From Albifimbria verrucaria (taxonomy: Eukaryota > Ascomycota > Sordariomycetes > Hypocreales > Stachybotryaceae): 64,000 nucleotides of DNA. Made by a program: the position numbers and the translations under genes. Numbering within the stretch: the stretch's first letter is position 1; each line of letters opens with the position of its first letter. Location of the stretch: NCBI GenBank assembly GCA_020081605.1, contig JAHREC010000062.1, positions 4,955,758 to 5,019,757 of the forward strand, given 5' to 3'. Below are positions 1 through 11,936 of the stretch, in pieces. Below the pieces are notes generated by a model, which did not search any database, was not told the DNA's origin, and worked only from the letters and a program-made list of their open reading frames with translations.

Positions 1-278
1 CGGTTACGGCCGCGCCGGGGAAATACCGAGACAGTGAGATAGCGAGATCGGCCGAGCGCCCGCGCACGTCTGGTAGTGACTGATTATGAGCGATTGTCAT
101 GATAGGCTTGATACATAGACTGTCTGTTCGGTGTTACCGCGATTCTCAGTCCCTCTTCCCTAGCGGGTTTTAAGGGCGCGGATCAAAAACGCCCACATCG
201 CGCACGTCTTGGAGCGCTGGCCGGCTCGTTCAGCATGTCTCGCCCCATCCACAATCTACGATCACTATTTCAACCACC
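1..278 (+). promoter_or_regulatory. 5' flank of the amidohydrolase gene with two CGGCCG palindromes
   Basis: This GC-rich stretch precedes the amidohydrolase start codon. CGGCCG occurs at 7-12 and 49-54, the same hexamer that is repeated four times in front of the dioxygenase gene at 4633-4674. CGG half-sites are typical targets of Zn2Cys6 factors, so shared control with that gene is possible. No clear TATA box was seen. The regulatory role is inferred from the motif only. Confidence 0.35.
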
Positions 279-1798
279 ATGCCCAAAGCTCAGTATCCTA
301 AAGAGGCCCACCCATGCCTTTTAATTCACGCCACCATCATCACCCTCAACAAAGACCGGGAGGTCATTCTGGATGGTGCACTCATTACACGCGACAGCCA
401 CATCATAGCAGTCGGCAAGACATCAGAGATCCTTGCCAACCATCAAACCTCATCGCCGAGCATCCGAATCATTGACTGCACCGGCAGAATCATCATCCCG
501 GGCCTGGTCAATACGCATGCACACCTGGCGCAGTCACTCCTCCGAGGACTGGCCGAGAACTTGAACCTCCATGACTGGCTCTGCGACGCAATATGGCCTC
601 TGGAAGCCAACTACGCTGAAGAGGACGGCTATGTGGCGGCTATGCTGACAATTGCGGAGATGCTCAAGACAGGAACAACATGTTTCCTAGAAGCCATGCT
701 CACGCACAGAAGTGGACTTGACAATGTTGTTCGGGCTGTCGAAGAGACTGGGATTCGGGCCTGTTTGGTATGTATGCATGCCACATAATATTGTCTCTCA
801 AGGCAGTAGCTGATAAAAAGACCAGGGCAAACTGGTGAAGGCAGCAGAGACTAATGCAGATCTGAATCTGCAGGATGCCAGGGACCGCGATGTCGCTTCC
901 ATGTCTCTCTCCTCAGCCGTGGCTGCCCACGAGAAATACCACGGTACCAGCAACGACAGGCTGCACATATGGCTATCCGCCGGAACACCCAGGGTTCTCC
1001 CAGCTCGGCGCATGCAGCCATTGGTGATGCGGCACGAAAGCATGACATTGGCCTCACCATGCACTGCGCCGAGGCTCCGAAAGACCTTGAGATATACCGC
1101 GATTATTACGAGTGCAGTCCGCTTCAATTCTGCAAAGCCACCAACCTGACTGGTGCTAAAAGCGTCTTCGCGCATGTTGTCCATCCGGATCAAAGCGTGG
1201 GGACTTTGACATTCTCCGTGAGAGCAAGAGCACCGTCAGTCACAACCCCACCAGCAATCTCAAGCTCGGGTCAGGCGTCGCGCCCATACCAGACATGCTG
1301 GCCGCAGGTGTCAATGTGGCCCTGGGAACGGACGGGGCACCATGCAACAACTCATACGACATGTTTCGCGAGATGCATCTGGCCTCGATACTGCATTGCG
1401 GGGTGCGGCATGAAGCGTCGCTGGTCGACGCCTATCAAGTGCTTGAGATGGCGACCATGAACGGCGCTCGTGCTTTGGGCCTGGAGCATCAGATAGGAAG
1501 CTTGGATGTCGGGAAGAAGGCAGACATTGTAGTTGTTGACCCCAAGGACGTATCGGCAGCACCCTGGGACCCAGATCAGATTGCCTCAGGTGGTATGGAT
1601 CCTGTTACCGTATTGGTGCATGGCACCGGCGCTCAAGTCGACACAGTTCTCGTTGATGGTCATGTGCTGGTAGATAGCGGGAAACTGGTGTATCTTGATG
1701 AGGACATAATTATGACCCGAGCTAGGGAGGCGATTGCCTCCATTCGAAGCAGAAGTGGTGTCTGCGCTCGCCCACATGCGCAAGTCAAATACATATAG
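279..1798 (+). CDS. Amidohydrolase (metal-dependent deaminase/chlorohydrolase type), one intron, two apparent 1-base losses
   Basis: This is a cytosolic amidohydrolase-superfamily enzyme of the Atz/Trz, guanine/SAH-deaminase-like branch, expected to deaminate or dechlorinate a heterocyclic substrate at a mononuclear metal centre. In order the sequence shows an N-terminal beta segment, the metal-binding NTHAHL motif near residue 86, MHCAE, a HVVH segment, HNPTSNLKLGSG, and GTDGAPCNN carrying the catalytic Asp. One GT-AG intron (768-825, 58 nt) restores the frame. Two further frame changes, at the G runs 992-994 and 1199-1202, each need one extra G, after which the protein is about 487 aa and colinear with the family. 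The start is the first ATG in frame before the conserved core. The substrate cannot be read from sequence. The two breaks are more likely assembly errors than decay, because every catalytic motif is intact. Confidence 0.85.
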
Positions 1799-1934
1799 GC
1801 ACCTCACTCACAATCTAATACGTTCTGATTGCTATCCCAGAACGCCATGGTAGAAAACAAATAATTCAGGGACAGCCGTACGGGTGAACTCGACATGGCT
1901 GAGATAATCGTTGGCGCCAACGAGTGGCTTGGAG

Positions 1935-4236
1935 TTAGCAAGAGGAAAAACTATCGAACAGATACTGGCTATCAAATCCAATCTCAGCTGGAAGAAGATC
2001 AATCAATGTGTGCCAATCGTTGTTGTCTTCCTCCATGCTCGTTATCGGAGTCGACGTGGGTATGGTGGCGGGTGGTGTAACCGCAAGATTCTGTGAAGCA
2101 TCCCGAATAACGGAGTGCATGTTCAACGTCCTGGCGTGCTTCCGTGGTGTTGCAGAGTGTGCATCGCTAATTGACGCGTGCCTTCTCTTGCGCGATTCGG
2201 ATAGACCAGACTTGTCAGCTTCCTCTTGCAAGAATGAAAGAAGCTGCACACCGCGCGTGGCGATTTTGTTGTCATCAAATCTCTTTAAATACGATATTGT
2301 ATCAGTCACAAGTTGCCTGTGCTCTCGGAATTCCTTTTCTGTTGGACTACGGTGCAGCACGTCGAGACTCAGTATGATGGCAGCAGCGACAGAGAAGGCC
2401 TGCTCTATCCAAAGCACGGGTCCCTCTCCATCCCCAGCCATGAAAGCCTCGCGAAGTATTGTCTTGGCGGCGGCGAGGCAAGTTCGTCGTGTGAAAGCAA
2501 AGGTCGTGTTGGTGAACGATGGCACTATGAATTTGCGGTGGCTATCACCCGTCGTAAGCGATGGTTTTGTCTACGTGGGGCACCTAGAGAGGCTCATCAC
2601 TTACATCATAATGATCTTGTGTGCTTGCATCTCGTCAGTGGCTTATGCTACATCTAGCAATCTCGTATCACTTACAAGCACAAATTGTCAAGGAGCGGCG
2701 TGCCCAACTGACATAGGCTGGCCAACCAGCAGCGACTGGCGCATTACTCGATAGAAAAGTAGGCATAGAGGCGGTGGCGAGTTTTCGCATTTTGTCGTCA
2801 AACTTGAGGACCTGTTCGTACCGAGTGTACATTGTATTACAGCCAACCATGGCGTCAAGGAGCTGTGGCATAAGTGCAGCAATGTCAAACCGGTAGTTGC
2901 AATAGCTGGCCTGAGTCGGCGAGCTTTCCGGCTGGATCGCCATGTCACAATCGTTGCAGTTGAAAGGTCTGATGTGTTTGCTGATGAATCGGGGGTTTAG
3001 GGCGTACGTCTCGGAAAATGGAATGCTGAACCAATCCTGGGTACATAGTTGGATGAAGACGCGCTTGCCTGCCTCTGATTTCCGCAGCTGATCGATGGCA
3101 GTTACATCTCCTCGCGCGCCAGCTTGGAGCTTGTGTAGACCCAGACTTTGGGCTATCCTCCCGGCTGCTGCAAGCAGAACCGACTGAGTGTTGGAACTCC
3201 CCAGAATATGAGCAGAGATAGTTAATGTGGCAATAGCTTGGACCGAGTAGATTGTGTGTATTTCCATGTAGCCGGCCAGATTCAAGCAGGTAACAGTAGC
3301 TTCATACCACCGAGACGATAATGTTGATTGCTCCGCAGCGGAGAACCCCAGCCACTGCACGTAGTTGAAGTTGCGCAAGTCATGCTGCCCGTCAATACAG
3401 AGAACAGAAGAGCCAGCCATTGGACGTTGAGCTCATGATGTCTAATATTGCCGTTATACTCGGTAAAGAAGATGTCAAGGTCGCTAGAGAACACCGTGGA
3501 AGAATAGGATCCGTGGTACCAAAGAAGAGAGTTGTTATGGAAATCGACTAGTTGAAGAAGATGAGATTTACTTGGCATTAGAGTTTCCAGGATATCAAGC
3601 TGCGCAGACCTAGCGCTCTCTGTCAAGGGACTTGCTAGGCACGGTTGGCCTGAGATGGGTTGTCTGGGACCACTGTCGTGCTCCGGTGCACTGATGAAGT
3701 CCGAGTCTTTCTTACGGCCCCAAGCGAGGAATTCCAACACGGTAGCCGCGTCGAGATCATCCTCGGCGACATTGGCTGGGGTTGAATACTATCTCTCTCC
3801 AGCTCGTCTTGTGGTCCAGTCTCTGGGTTCGGCAGCTCCATCACAACTTTATACAAGGCTGGAGTTGCATGATCTGTATCAAGGATGGATGAAGATTTCT
3901 CTTTCAAGCTAGCCTCGAGTTGTGACACTCGTTGAAGCAATGCTCGCACTGTTTCATCTGTTTCGGCGAGCGCTGGACTTTTACTGATCTCTGATGCTCT
4001 AGTCACGGCAGCTGCCGCATTATCCTGGCGATTACATAGATTTGGAATACCCTATACGCCGGAAAGAAAGGTGGACAAAAATATTAGCCCAGTCGTTACG
4101 TGTCATGATAAAGGTCGTTCTACCGTTTGATGCAAGTTTCGCATGGAATGTTTTTGTCGCACTTGATTTTGCGACGATGGCATGGTGTACATGTCAAGCG
4201 CGCCCGCTGGCCTCGGCTCTCATTATCCTCATCCAT
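1935..4236 (-). CDS. Zn2Cys6 transcription factor with fungal-specific TF domain
   Basis: This is a nuclear binuclear-zinc-cluster regulator. The ATG at 4234-4236 is the first in frame after an upstream stop. It is followed by CTPCHRRKIKCDKNIPCETC, and the last cysteine comes after a GT-AG intron in the next exon. A short coiled coil (LLQRVSQLEASLKEK) follows, then a fungal_trans domain recognisable by SVQAIATLTISAHILG, AGRIAQSLGLHK and WARRSLTIC. The introns at 2624-2675 and 2542-2604 enclose a 19-nt micro-exon (2605-2623) that restores SHKIIMIHR. Another intron lies at about 3783-3847. A frame change at the C run 3346-3349 fits one missing base. The gene is divergent from the dioxygenase at 4838 and shares its 600-bp promoter, so it is the natural candidate regulator of that gene. 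The target is inferred. Confidence 0.88.
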
Positions 4237-4632
4237 CTCGACCAGCGACGAAACACGATGTTGCACTTGACCCTGGCACAAACCCGCCCACTAATCCGCG
4301 ACTGATTGAATGCTGCTCAACAAGGCAGAAGTGGGCCTGGAAACTGTCAGTCAACTACGTGAAGATGAGTTGGCATTGGGTCTCAGCCTGACGGTTGGAG
4401 GCGATGGTCGAGGTCCACAAGTTGAAGCTCCATTTCTAACAACTGTAGCTTTGAATCGTTGAGTGACGGCCGAAATCGCACCGCTGCTGATAAAAGCTGG
4501 CCAATGAGATGAAGGGGTTAATTTACCTATCTGGGCGGAGTACCCCGGAGATGGACAGATTGACTGCACGTGATTCGCCTGACCAGTCAGGGATTAAGTC
4601 ATCTGATAGCTTTGCTTATCTTCATCAGATGG

Positions 4633-4674
4633 CGGCCGCAATGTCGGCCGTGGCTCGGCCGCAGATTTCGGCCG
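4633..4674. promoter_or_regulatory. Four CGGCCG palindromes spaced 11-13 bp
   Basis: CGGCCG occurs at 4633, 4645, 4656 and 4669, so starts are 12, 11 and 13 bp apart, close to one helical turn each. The array lies in the divergent promoter between the Zn2Cys6 gene (start 4236) and the dioxygenase (start 4838), about 165-205 bp from the latter. Inverted CGG triplets with zero spacing are a plausible Zn2Cys6 operator. Binding by the adjacent regulator is inference. Confidence 0.5.
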
Positions 4675-4761
4675 TTCTCCCAACTTGTTCCTGTTGCTGA
4701 CAGCAGAAGATCTTTATCTTAGATCTACATGATGGTATGAACCATATAGAGCAACGGACAT

Positions 4762-4770
4762 TATATAAAA
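4762..4770 (+). promoter_or_regulatory. TATA box of the dioxygenase gene
   Basis: TATATAAAA lies about 70 bp before the ATG at 4838 and downstream of the CGGCCG array, which is a typical fungal core-promoter distance. Confidence 0.5.
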
Positions 4771-4837
4771 ACAGATTAATGAACATTGACAACTTGTCGG
4801 CCTCTCTCAAGCTGAATCCGATCAAGCCCCAAACACA

Positions 4838-5999
4838 ATGGCGCACACTAAATACGTCGACCGTCCCATCCCGGAGATTTCCTGCGTGACTTTGACTCGC
4901 GCATCGATGAGATTACTGCTGAGCTGGTCGAAGCAGCCGAGAATGTCGGCTTCTTCTCCATTGTCGATCACGGCATTTCAAGGGAAGCGGTAGATAACAT
5001 TTTCAGTCAATCGGCCCGGTTTTTCAACCTGCCAGATGATATCAAGGCTCGCGTTCCGTTTTCGCCAAATCACAATGCCGGATGGGAGAAGAATGCCCAG
5101 GTCCGCCCTTCGACCGGCGCCGTAGATCGCAAAGAGTCCTACCAGATGCAGTTTGGCGATGGCATGAATGGTACGACAATGGAATTAATAAGACTCAAAA
5201 GAAACGCGAGACGCTGTTATGTTTGCTAACCTTACATAAGGCCGATGGCTCGATAATGAGGTACTTCCAGGATTTAAGCAAGAAGCCCTTGTGTTCATGC
5301 ACAAGACTCAACAAGTCAGCGAACAACTCATGAAGTGCTTTGCCCGTGGATTGGGGTTTGAGGATGAATACTTCATCAAGGCCCACAATGTCAGTCGACA
5401 AGAGTCGCAGACCGTCTGTCGACTGCTGCATTACTTTGAGACACCCCAGATCCCCAGTCCTACGGGCGAAGTTTTCCACAGGGCTGGTGCACACGCCGAC
5501 TGGGACTTCCTAACGCTTCTCTTTCAGAAAGCAGGTCAGTCTGGACTGGAAATCTGCCCTGGCCGCGAGGTTTCCACATCGTTTGGGTATGGCGATGCAT
5601 GGACCAAAGTACACCTGAATGCGGAGAAGAATGCTATTGGTAAGATTTCTTATACCTCTCACGAGTTTTCCTCTGCATATTCTGAGTATAATATATAGTT
5701 TGCAATATCGGAGACCTACTCATGTCATGGTCTGACGACCGTTTCAAATCCACATTCCACCGAGTCAAGGCTCCGTGCGAGCCAGACGACTTTACGGCGA
5801 GCGGTACAGTATTGCTTTCTTCAACCAGCCATGCAGAGATGCCAAGATCCAAGGACCCCTGAAGAAATATCCTCTCATTACTGGGGAAGAATTTTCTCGA
5901 AATGCAATGAACAGAAACTACAAGGCTCTGCATGAGAAATTGAGCATGGTAGAGCAGAAGGAACCTGTTTCGGCCGCACCAGTAGTCGTTGGAGTGTGA
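4838..5999 (+). CDS. 2-oxoglutarate/Fe(II)-dependent dioxygenase (isopenicillin N synthase-like)
   Basis: This is a soluble non-haem iron oxygenase of the DIOX_N/2OG-FeII_Oxy superfamily, which hydroxylates, desaturates or cyclises small molecules. The N-terminal DIOX_N part contains GFFSIVDHGIS. The jelly-roll contains the iron ligands in HADWDF and STFHRVKAP, followed by ERYSIAFF with the 2-oxoglutarate-binding Arg. Introns at 5171-5240 and 5640-5698 have proper GT-AG ends. One missing C at 4881-4882 (restoring ISLRDFD) and one missing T at 5791-5793 (restoring DFYGER) give a protein of about 344 aa, normal for the family. The gene is divergent from a Zn2Cys6 regulator. A degraded copy of its 3' end lies at about 12030-12090. 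The substrate is unknown; a secondary-metabolite role is inferred. Confidence 0.87.
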
Positions 6000-6670
6000 A
6001 GACTGACAGACCCCTAAGTTGAACCCAGATTTGATTTAACAGGTTATGCCATAAATGCGATGGTGGTTTCTTAACCTCAGTGCAGTTCCCAAAACATGTT
6101 CTGCCACTCACCTTTTGAATGCATACGGGCAGGGGTTTATTGGTGTTTGCGTCTAGTCGAGTTGGTTTGGAGTTGGCGGCCTACGTCATCTTTACTTTGA
6201 GGATCACAGGCAAACCTAAGAGTGTCATATGAGAGTAAAAAGTGTTGCCAAGAGCTATGAACATGGAGCAGGGTTTGTCCTCAGCCGGAACTTTAGGGTT
6301 TTTCCGTTCGCCTCAAATTGGGGGAGGTTGCCTCACAGGTTTAAGAAATCAACGGCGGCTTGCACTTAAATGAACACAATAGGTTCAACTAAGAGGCGTG
6401 GGTGGTCATGTATCTCCACTCGCCGCTGATAGTTCAACAAAGAATAACTCTTAATCAGATCTACCAGTGTTGAATGGTACTAGTTTCAGATTATACAGAT
6501 TCCCTTGAACGAAACCGTGGCATCATCGTTACCTAAGCCAGGATCTTGCGGTTTCCATTATCCAATACAATCTTTGTTCGAGCTATTACTATTGTGATTG
6601 GCATTCCATAGCTGGACTGCTGTGAATTCGCCGGCGGCCTAGGCTAAACCTTCTTGGTTGTTGTGCCTCG
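5940..6670 (+). repeat. Duplicated segment, copy A (3' end of dioxygenase plus downstream spacer)
   Basis: From the last codons of the dioxygenase to about 6670 this DNA aligns by eye with 12030-13200. Shared blocks include GCCATAAAT, GTTTAAGAAATCAA, AAGAGGCGTGG, CCTAAGCCAGG and GACTGCTGT, in the same order and orientation. Copy B is more AT-rich and contains extra sequence. At its right edge copy A ends in a short stretch resembling the 3' end of the MFS gene that follows copy B. Confidence 0.75.
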
Positions 6671-8180
6671 TGCCTCTATAGGAGTGAAGAGTAAGACATA
6701 ATAATAAACTAAGAAACAGGCAAATAAATAATGAGAAAAGATAATATTAATAAAGAGAAGCTATTGTATTCCTGCTCGAGAAGTGTGAGTGGAAAGATAT
6801 TCTCCAAATCGGCCGGGCCTGCTCTCACGTATACACTAGCTAGAGGATCCAGGATTTCGGTCGAAAATCTAAATATGAATAATTTCCTACTACACAGCAA
6901 GAGGAAGTATCGGAGACAGCCACATTTGGTGCTATAAGAGACATCAGCCGTAGTAGCAACAAGGATTCTAGAGGAACCATTGTTTGCCATCGCCAATTCT
7001 GGAAGAGGCCGCACTTTCACAAACATGTGTTGTCTAGCATAGCTAATCATGGGAATGGCCGCTCTTTCTTTCTTTATCGGCTATTACTCAAGCAGGCAGG
7101 ACCGAATCTGACGGCTAGTCTCAAACTCATCCAGTCTGCTTGTCGAAAAACTGGCCTTACTATGCAAGTCAGCACTAACATCTGACTACGATAACGGGGA
7201 CCCCATACAACGCACTGGGGATGTTTTCCAATAGTTCAAGAGGCCATTCATGCAGAAACTAATCCTTGACAGTTTAGCTAATATGACAGTTGCGTGTCCA
7301 CCCCGCATATGCCAAGGAAATCATCTTGGAGCCGAATGTTCCGATGTCCAGCCATCTGTTATGCAGGTAAACATCACTGATCGAGGCCTACATCGTCACG
7401 TGGCCACTTTATCCTTTGTAAGAGCAATGACATCTCGGAGCTCATTGACTTCTTCAGGTGTAAAGTCGTCCCCGTTTGCTTTCTTGAGATGTTGCCGCCT
7501 CCAGGGATAACTGCCTTTGACTCTGGCGGTGACCCAGTCACCTCCGTACACTCGAAACGACGAGAAAGGTCTTTCTGTAATGATTCAAGTTCCCGAGATT
7601 CAACATGGTCGCGAAGTCCGAGACTGTAGACGAGCAATTCTCTAGAGCCACGCCACTACTCTCGCACACATGTAGTCATTAATGCTTGCAAACTGCGGGC
7701 AGCCAGGTGACTTCTTCGGTATTCTTGATCGGGTAGACCTTATTCAATGAAGCTTGTGGAGTTCGGTTACTGTGCACCTGGTTTGTTAACATCACTCGAT
7801 TTTATTGGTGGATTAAAGATAATGAACACTTCGTGTTACATGATCCTTTATCACTTCTTAGCCGTCGCATTTCGCATATTGCATGTCTCATGTCGCACGT
7901 CGCGTTTATTCCATGCAGGGCACTTGGGCCAGTAGCCTGCCCTGCTGTTTCCCTGCCATAGGTGGCTAGAGCTGTGGATTTGCAGGGAACTGGCCCAAAT
8001 GCTGTGTGACCCAAATGGGGGTGGACTACGTTATGCCAAAGCTCGCCCTGCTAAACGAGGGTAAAATATCTCATCTACTAATCTCGTAAAGATACCTGGA
8101 TTTAACTCCTTGAGCACTTTTGCCCATGTCGATCACAACCGATAGATAGTGTGGCCGGACTTCTTTCAATCTGTCCCTTT
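6671..8180. other. Stretch without a supported gene
   Basis: Only short open frames occur here (for example 6709-7050 on the minus strand). None shows a recognisable domain, intron pattern or signal peptide. I see no RNA gene or mobile element. Confidence 0.4.
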
Positions 8181-8190
8181 GTCAACAGTA

Positions 8191-8196
8191 TATAAA
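8191..8196 (+). promoter_or_regulatory. TATA box of the CVNH gene
   Basis: TATAAA lies about 70 bp before the ATG at 8264 and is followed by a pyrimidine-rich leader. Confidence 0.5.
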
Positions 8197-8263
8197 TCCT
8201 ACAGCTATCTGCCATACCATCACTCGGCTTTCTCTATTTCACACATCAACAACGTCCCTTAAT

Positions 8264-8779
8264 ATGCAGCCTAACATGCTCCACACTGCGGTCCTCGTAG
8301 CCAGCTTTCTCCTTTCTGGAGTGGCGGCCGAAAATGGCTATGTAACAAGCTGCAATTCAGTCGGCTTATGCGATAAGAAGAACTGCAAAGGGGTTTATAG
8401 CTTGAAGGCAAATTGCAAAACAAAGAGTGGGATTTATACAGTTGGAGTATGGCTCGATCTCGACCAATGCCTCACCAACGATAATGGATGGCTAAAAGGT
8501 CCAAACGGAGCGTAAGATTCCTATTATCGCCCTCGCTGAGCCTAACTGACCGATAATATTCTAGTCGTGGCTTCAGTAATTCCTGCGAGAATGCACGGCT
8601 AGATGGTAGTGTACTCAGGATCGATTGTCGAACCTTGTCAGGCAATTATCAGAGTAACGCGTATGACCTAAGTGAGTACTTAATCCTGCTATATCGTTCT
8701 GAGATATTAACTCGTTCTAGACAACGTTATTGGCAATTCAGATGGCTATCTGTGTTGCTATGGTCGCTGTCACGGTTGA
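8264..8779 (+). CDS. Secreted cyanovirin-N homology (CVNH) domain protein
   Basis: This is a small secreted protein of about 137 aa in three exons (introns 8512-8564 and 8672-8720, both GT-AG and in phase). The N-terminus is a signal peptide with a hydrophobic core (TAVLVASFLLSGVAA). The mature part matches the CVNH fold: SCNSVGLC near the start, FSNSCENARLDGSVLRIDC in the middle and LNNVIGNSDGYL near the end. CVNH proteins of fungi are mannose-binding lectin-like proteins; eight or more cysteines suggest disulfides in the secreted form. The gene stands alone between a TATA box and a gene-poor stretch. The frame is intact. The ligand and biological role are unknown. Confidence 0.82.
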
Positions 8780-10164
8780 TAGCTTAGTGAGCAGGTAAAA
8801 CCGTGAGACAGGATGGCTTATCCCTAGGGTTAAGACGTTTTTATCTATATCTTCTTCTATTATAGGACAGACCAGCTACTGGCAGGGTGTAGCAGAAAGT
8901 GGTCAATCTTGACTATTGCTGAAGCTAACCTCCGCTGTCAAATAACCACGGCTAGCATGTGCCCTCCTCTATTTGGAGCGATTTATTTGCGCGTATACGT
9001 TTAAAAGGCATTAAGCCTTTTAATAGACATATTCAACCACCATTGAAGTAATTACGCACGCTGTTTTACCATCATACTCAACTGCATTAATATCAGAGCA
9101 TCCCCTATCCATACATCCCTCCCTCGTTCAAGCATCACAGCCCACTATACTGTCGAACTGGCCGCCCGTTTCCCAACTCTTCCAGAAGCTTTAATCCATG
9201 TCGAGCTCTAGGCGGCGCAGCACCCTTTCGCGCATACTCTGCCTACTATAATCTCACCTGATCCTGATCCTAGGCTTTTTCCGCCTCTCATATTCCCCTA
9301 TAAACCAGAATCTCGGGTTTAAAGTTAATCCTTCCTGCCGGAAAAGATAAATTGGCAATTCGCCAGACAGTTTATATATTCAGATCAGAATACTGTTTCT
9401 GCTATGGAAATACCTAAACACAAAACTTACCCAGTTCAGTCTTTTTCCTTTAATCCTATTAAAGTCTCCGAAAAGGATAGGCCGGTCTGTCCCCGGATCC
9501 TATCCTTGCCTGTAGAAGAAACCAAGCCCACGGACAACTACAAAATCACATGCCCCAATGACAAGATGCCTTGCATTTGCAGCTGGCTGGTAAGATACTC
9601 GGCAACACAGGTCTGTGGTCTAAGGAGAAGCATAAGATAGGCTGCCCACCGGAGGGTTTTCGGTTGATGAGATTCCCAAGACGGAGACAGAGCCGGTGCT
9701 AAGGGCGTTGTGGGCCAAAACTTCATATAGAACATATTAACATAAGCACCGGTTATTTGATCCCCTTAGGTTAATGCTTTACTGCACTTCCTTAGACTAG
9801 CGACTTTGTGAATAAGCATTTACTATTGTGTATCGCCGATATTGGAATAATTAGCCGAATCACCCAGTTGATCCTTCCTTCAAGCTGTTTAGCCGATTGT
9901 AGGCGAAAATCTAACTCAAGATATCCGAGTAACTAATACGCTATGCCGTGTATAAGATAGAAAGCCAGATATCCGAGTTATCCAAGATAATTTCCTTTAT
10001 TTTGATTTCCAAATCGTAGATAATTTAGATACCACTGTAAAAATACAAATTATCCTCTCTATCCTCGTATAGCAGTGCTTGTCCCAGGCTCTATCCTCAA
10101 TAGCTACAGTTTATCTCCTACAGCATCCATTCAACAACTTTTGAACTGACTTTTCATTGCAAAC
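8780..10164. other. Intergenic, no supported gene
   Basis: The stretch is moderately AT-rich with only short frames. The frame at 9404-9640 has no recognisable domain. Nothing else could be assigned. Confidence 0.4.
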
Positions 10165-10938
10165 TTGAACATTTACTCAACTACCACTCTTATGCTTGGG
10201 GTCGTCGGACTGTGCAGCACCGCATTTTCTAACCCCATTGTTGCCCACGAGATCGTGAGACCCAGTGAGATTTTAAAGCATCTCGAATCTACCGGCTACG
10301 AGATCGACTGGAAAGACTTAGGAAACAACATAACAATTACCCATTTCGACTCAAAGGACTAAGCTGCATGGGAATCCACTACGCTAGCTAAACGTCAGCA
10401 TGCCGATAGCCACGTGCCTGACTTACTACCCAGGACATCCTCCAAAGCCACCAAGAATGAACGCAGGACAGACAATTTTAGTTGTTTTGGATCTGGTTCC
10501 TGGGCAAAAGACTCGACACTTGAGGTGTATGTAGTCATGGTATCCGAGAGCTGGACACCCTTCATGGTGAGACGTTTGGGTAAGTTATAAGATACAACTT
10601 GCTCACAAATAAGCAAGATTAATAATAGCTGTAATAGCGGAGCATTACGTTACTAGAATCGAAAATGAGAGGAATGAGGTGGGCGATGCCATGGATTTTA
10701 TTTATACTTATAGGAACTCTTCGGACATGGCCTCAACTTCTGTCGAGTGCCGTCGGTTGCTGTATGAGCTTATCAACAATCGTTGCCAGGGAATAACGAT
10801 GACACTCGCGGCGGTGAGGCATCAAGTAGTGGTGGTAACTCGTTTCAGGTTGATCCAACAACCCATAATTGCAACTGTTATAGGCTTAAAAGGCTCAAAA
10901 TAGATATGCATGGGGCAATTATTAGTATTTTGGTGTGA
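10165..10938 (+). pseudogene. Decayed small secreted protein gene
   Basis: An N-terminal signal-like segment (TLMLGVVGLCSTAFSNPIVA) begins at a TTG rather than an ATG. It is followed by an in-frame TAA (10360-10362), a Kex2-like KR (LAKRQ) and a segment NFSCFGSGSWAKD. Further down in another frame lie SVECRRLLYELINNRCQG and, after one missing A at 10792-10793, NNDDTRGG and DPTTHNCNCY. Spaced Cys, a GSW segment and a terminal CNC are common in fungal secreted effector or killer-like proteins, but no named family is assigned. The missing ATG, internal stop and several frame changes indicate decay, although part may be sequence error or unrecognised introns. Confidence 0.45.
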
Positions 10939-11760
10939 ACTGATGGAAATCAAGGTTAAAGGCCACTTATTTACATTCTTTTATAGGGAGACAACTTGTT
11001 TAATCAGCAAATATCCTAGACAAGCGAATATCCTATACTGTATAGCTGGATCCTATCAAACGGGATGAACTTCGAGAAGCGGGAACTGCGATATCTCATT
11101 GAATATGCGAGATTACATTTAGGTACCGGACATGCATCTGATTCAATCAGAACCGGGAAAAGGCTGATGACATTACCTAGCTAGCAAACTAGCTGGTGAT
11201 AAAAGTCACCGCGGTCAGTTACTTTACGAAGGTCTACATAATATATCTAACATCAATCGAACGATATTGAGTTTCCCTATATACCGGCAGGTTGACTAGG
11301 AAACTGTGGGTCTCGTGACCCCATGTGGCTTTCGCACATTCAATAAGATTTGATTAGATAGCTATAATAAATTACATTAACTAAAATTACTGCTTAAGTA
11401 TATTCAACTGCTTTATACTATAAGACTAATCGCTTTTTACTCTAATATATAGCTTTTACTTATACTTAGATAAATAATTGAATAAGCTATTATATAATAT
11501 TTAATAATATTTTACTCTATACTTATTTGTATTTAGTTTATTTAATATTGAGAAGAATATACTTCTATATATTATTAATAGAAGTTAGTTATAATCTCTT
11601 CATTAATTTTTTAATATTATTTAGAAATTATATTATACTATAATTAGAGTTATTATTAATATTAAGTTTTTTTAAAATTTAGTAATATTAACACTGACTT
11701 AATACAGATCCCTATAATATATTCTAATACCGAGCCACTTCTAGCATAGAGCTAAAGTGT
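10910..11760 (+). repeat. Diverged repeat copy related to 17880-18480
   Basis: Blocks such as AACTGATGG, TTAAAGGCCAC, CAACTTGTT, GCTGGATCC and TAATCGCTTTTT recur in the same order at 17905-18190. This copy has an insertion of roughly 270 bp after 11115 and is shifted towards T and A, as expected for RIP on one duplicate. No coding potential was recognised in it. Confidence 0.6.
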
Positions 11761-11936
11761 CAAATATTTAACAAGTATTTATCCTATTAAGCCCGTAACT
11801 TGCGGGCCTCTGTGCTGTTTTTAACATCGCCAGGCCTTGCCGCAGACTAACGGAAGGCTAAGTGTTGATATATTAATTGCTACATGGATTAAGGAAATGT
11901 CTTTATCAGTTTTGAATTAGACAGCACAAAAGAAGA

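Noticed and set aside
2008..2754. 248-aa open frame on the plus strand
   Set aside because: It lies antisense to the well-supported Zn2Cys6 gene and has no recognisable domain.
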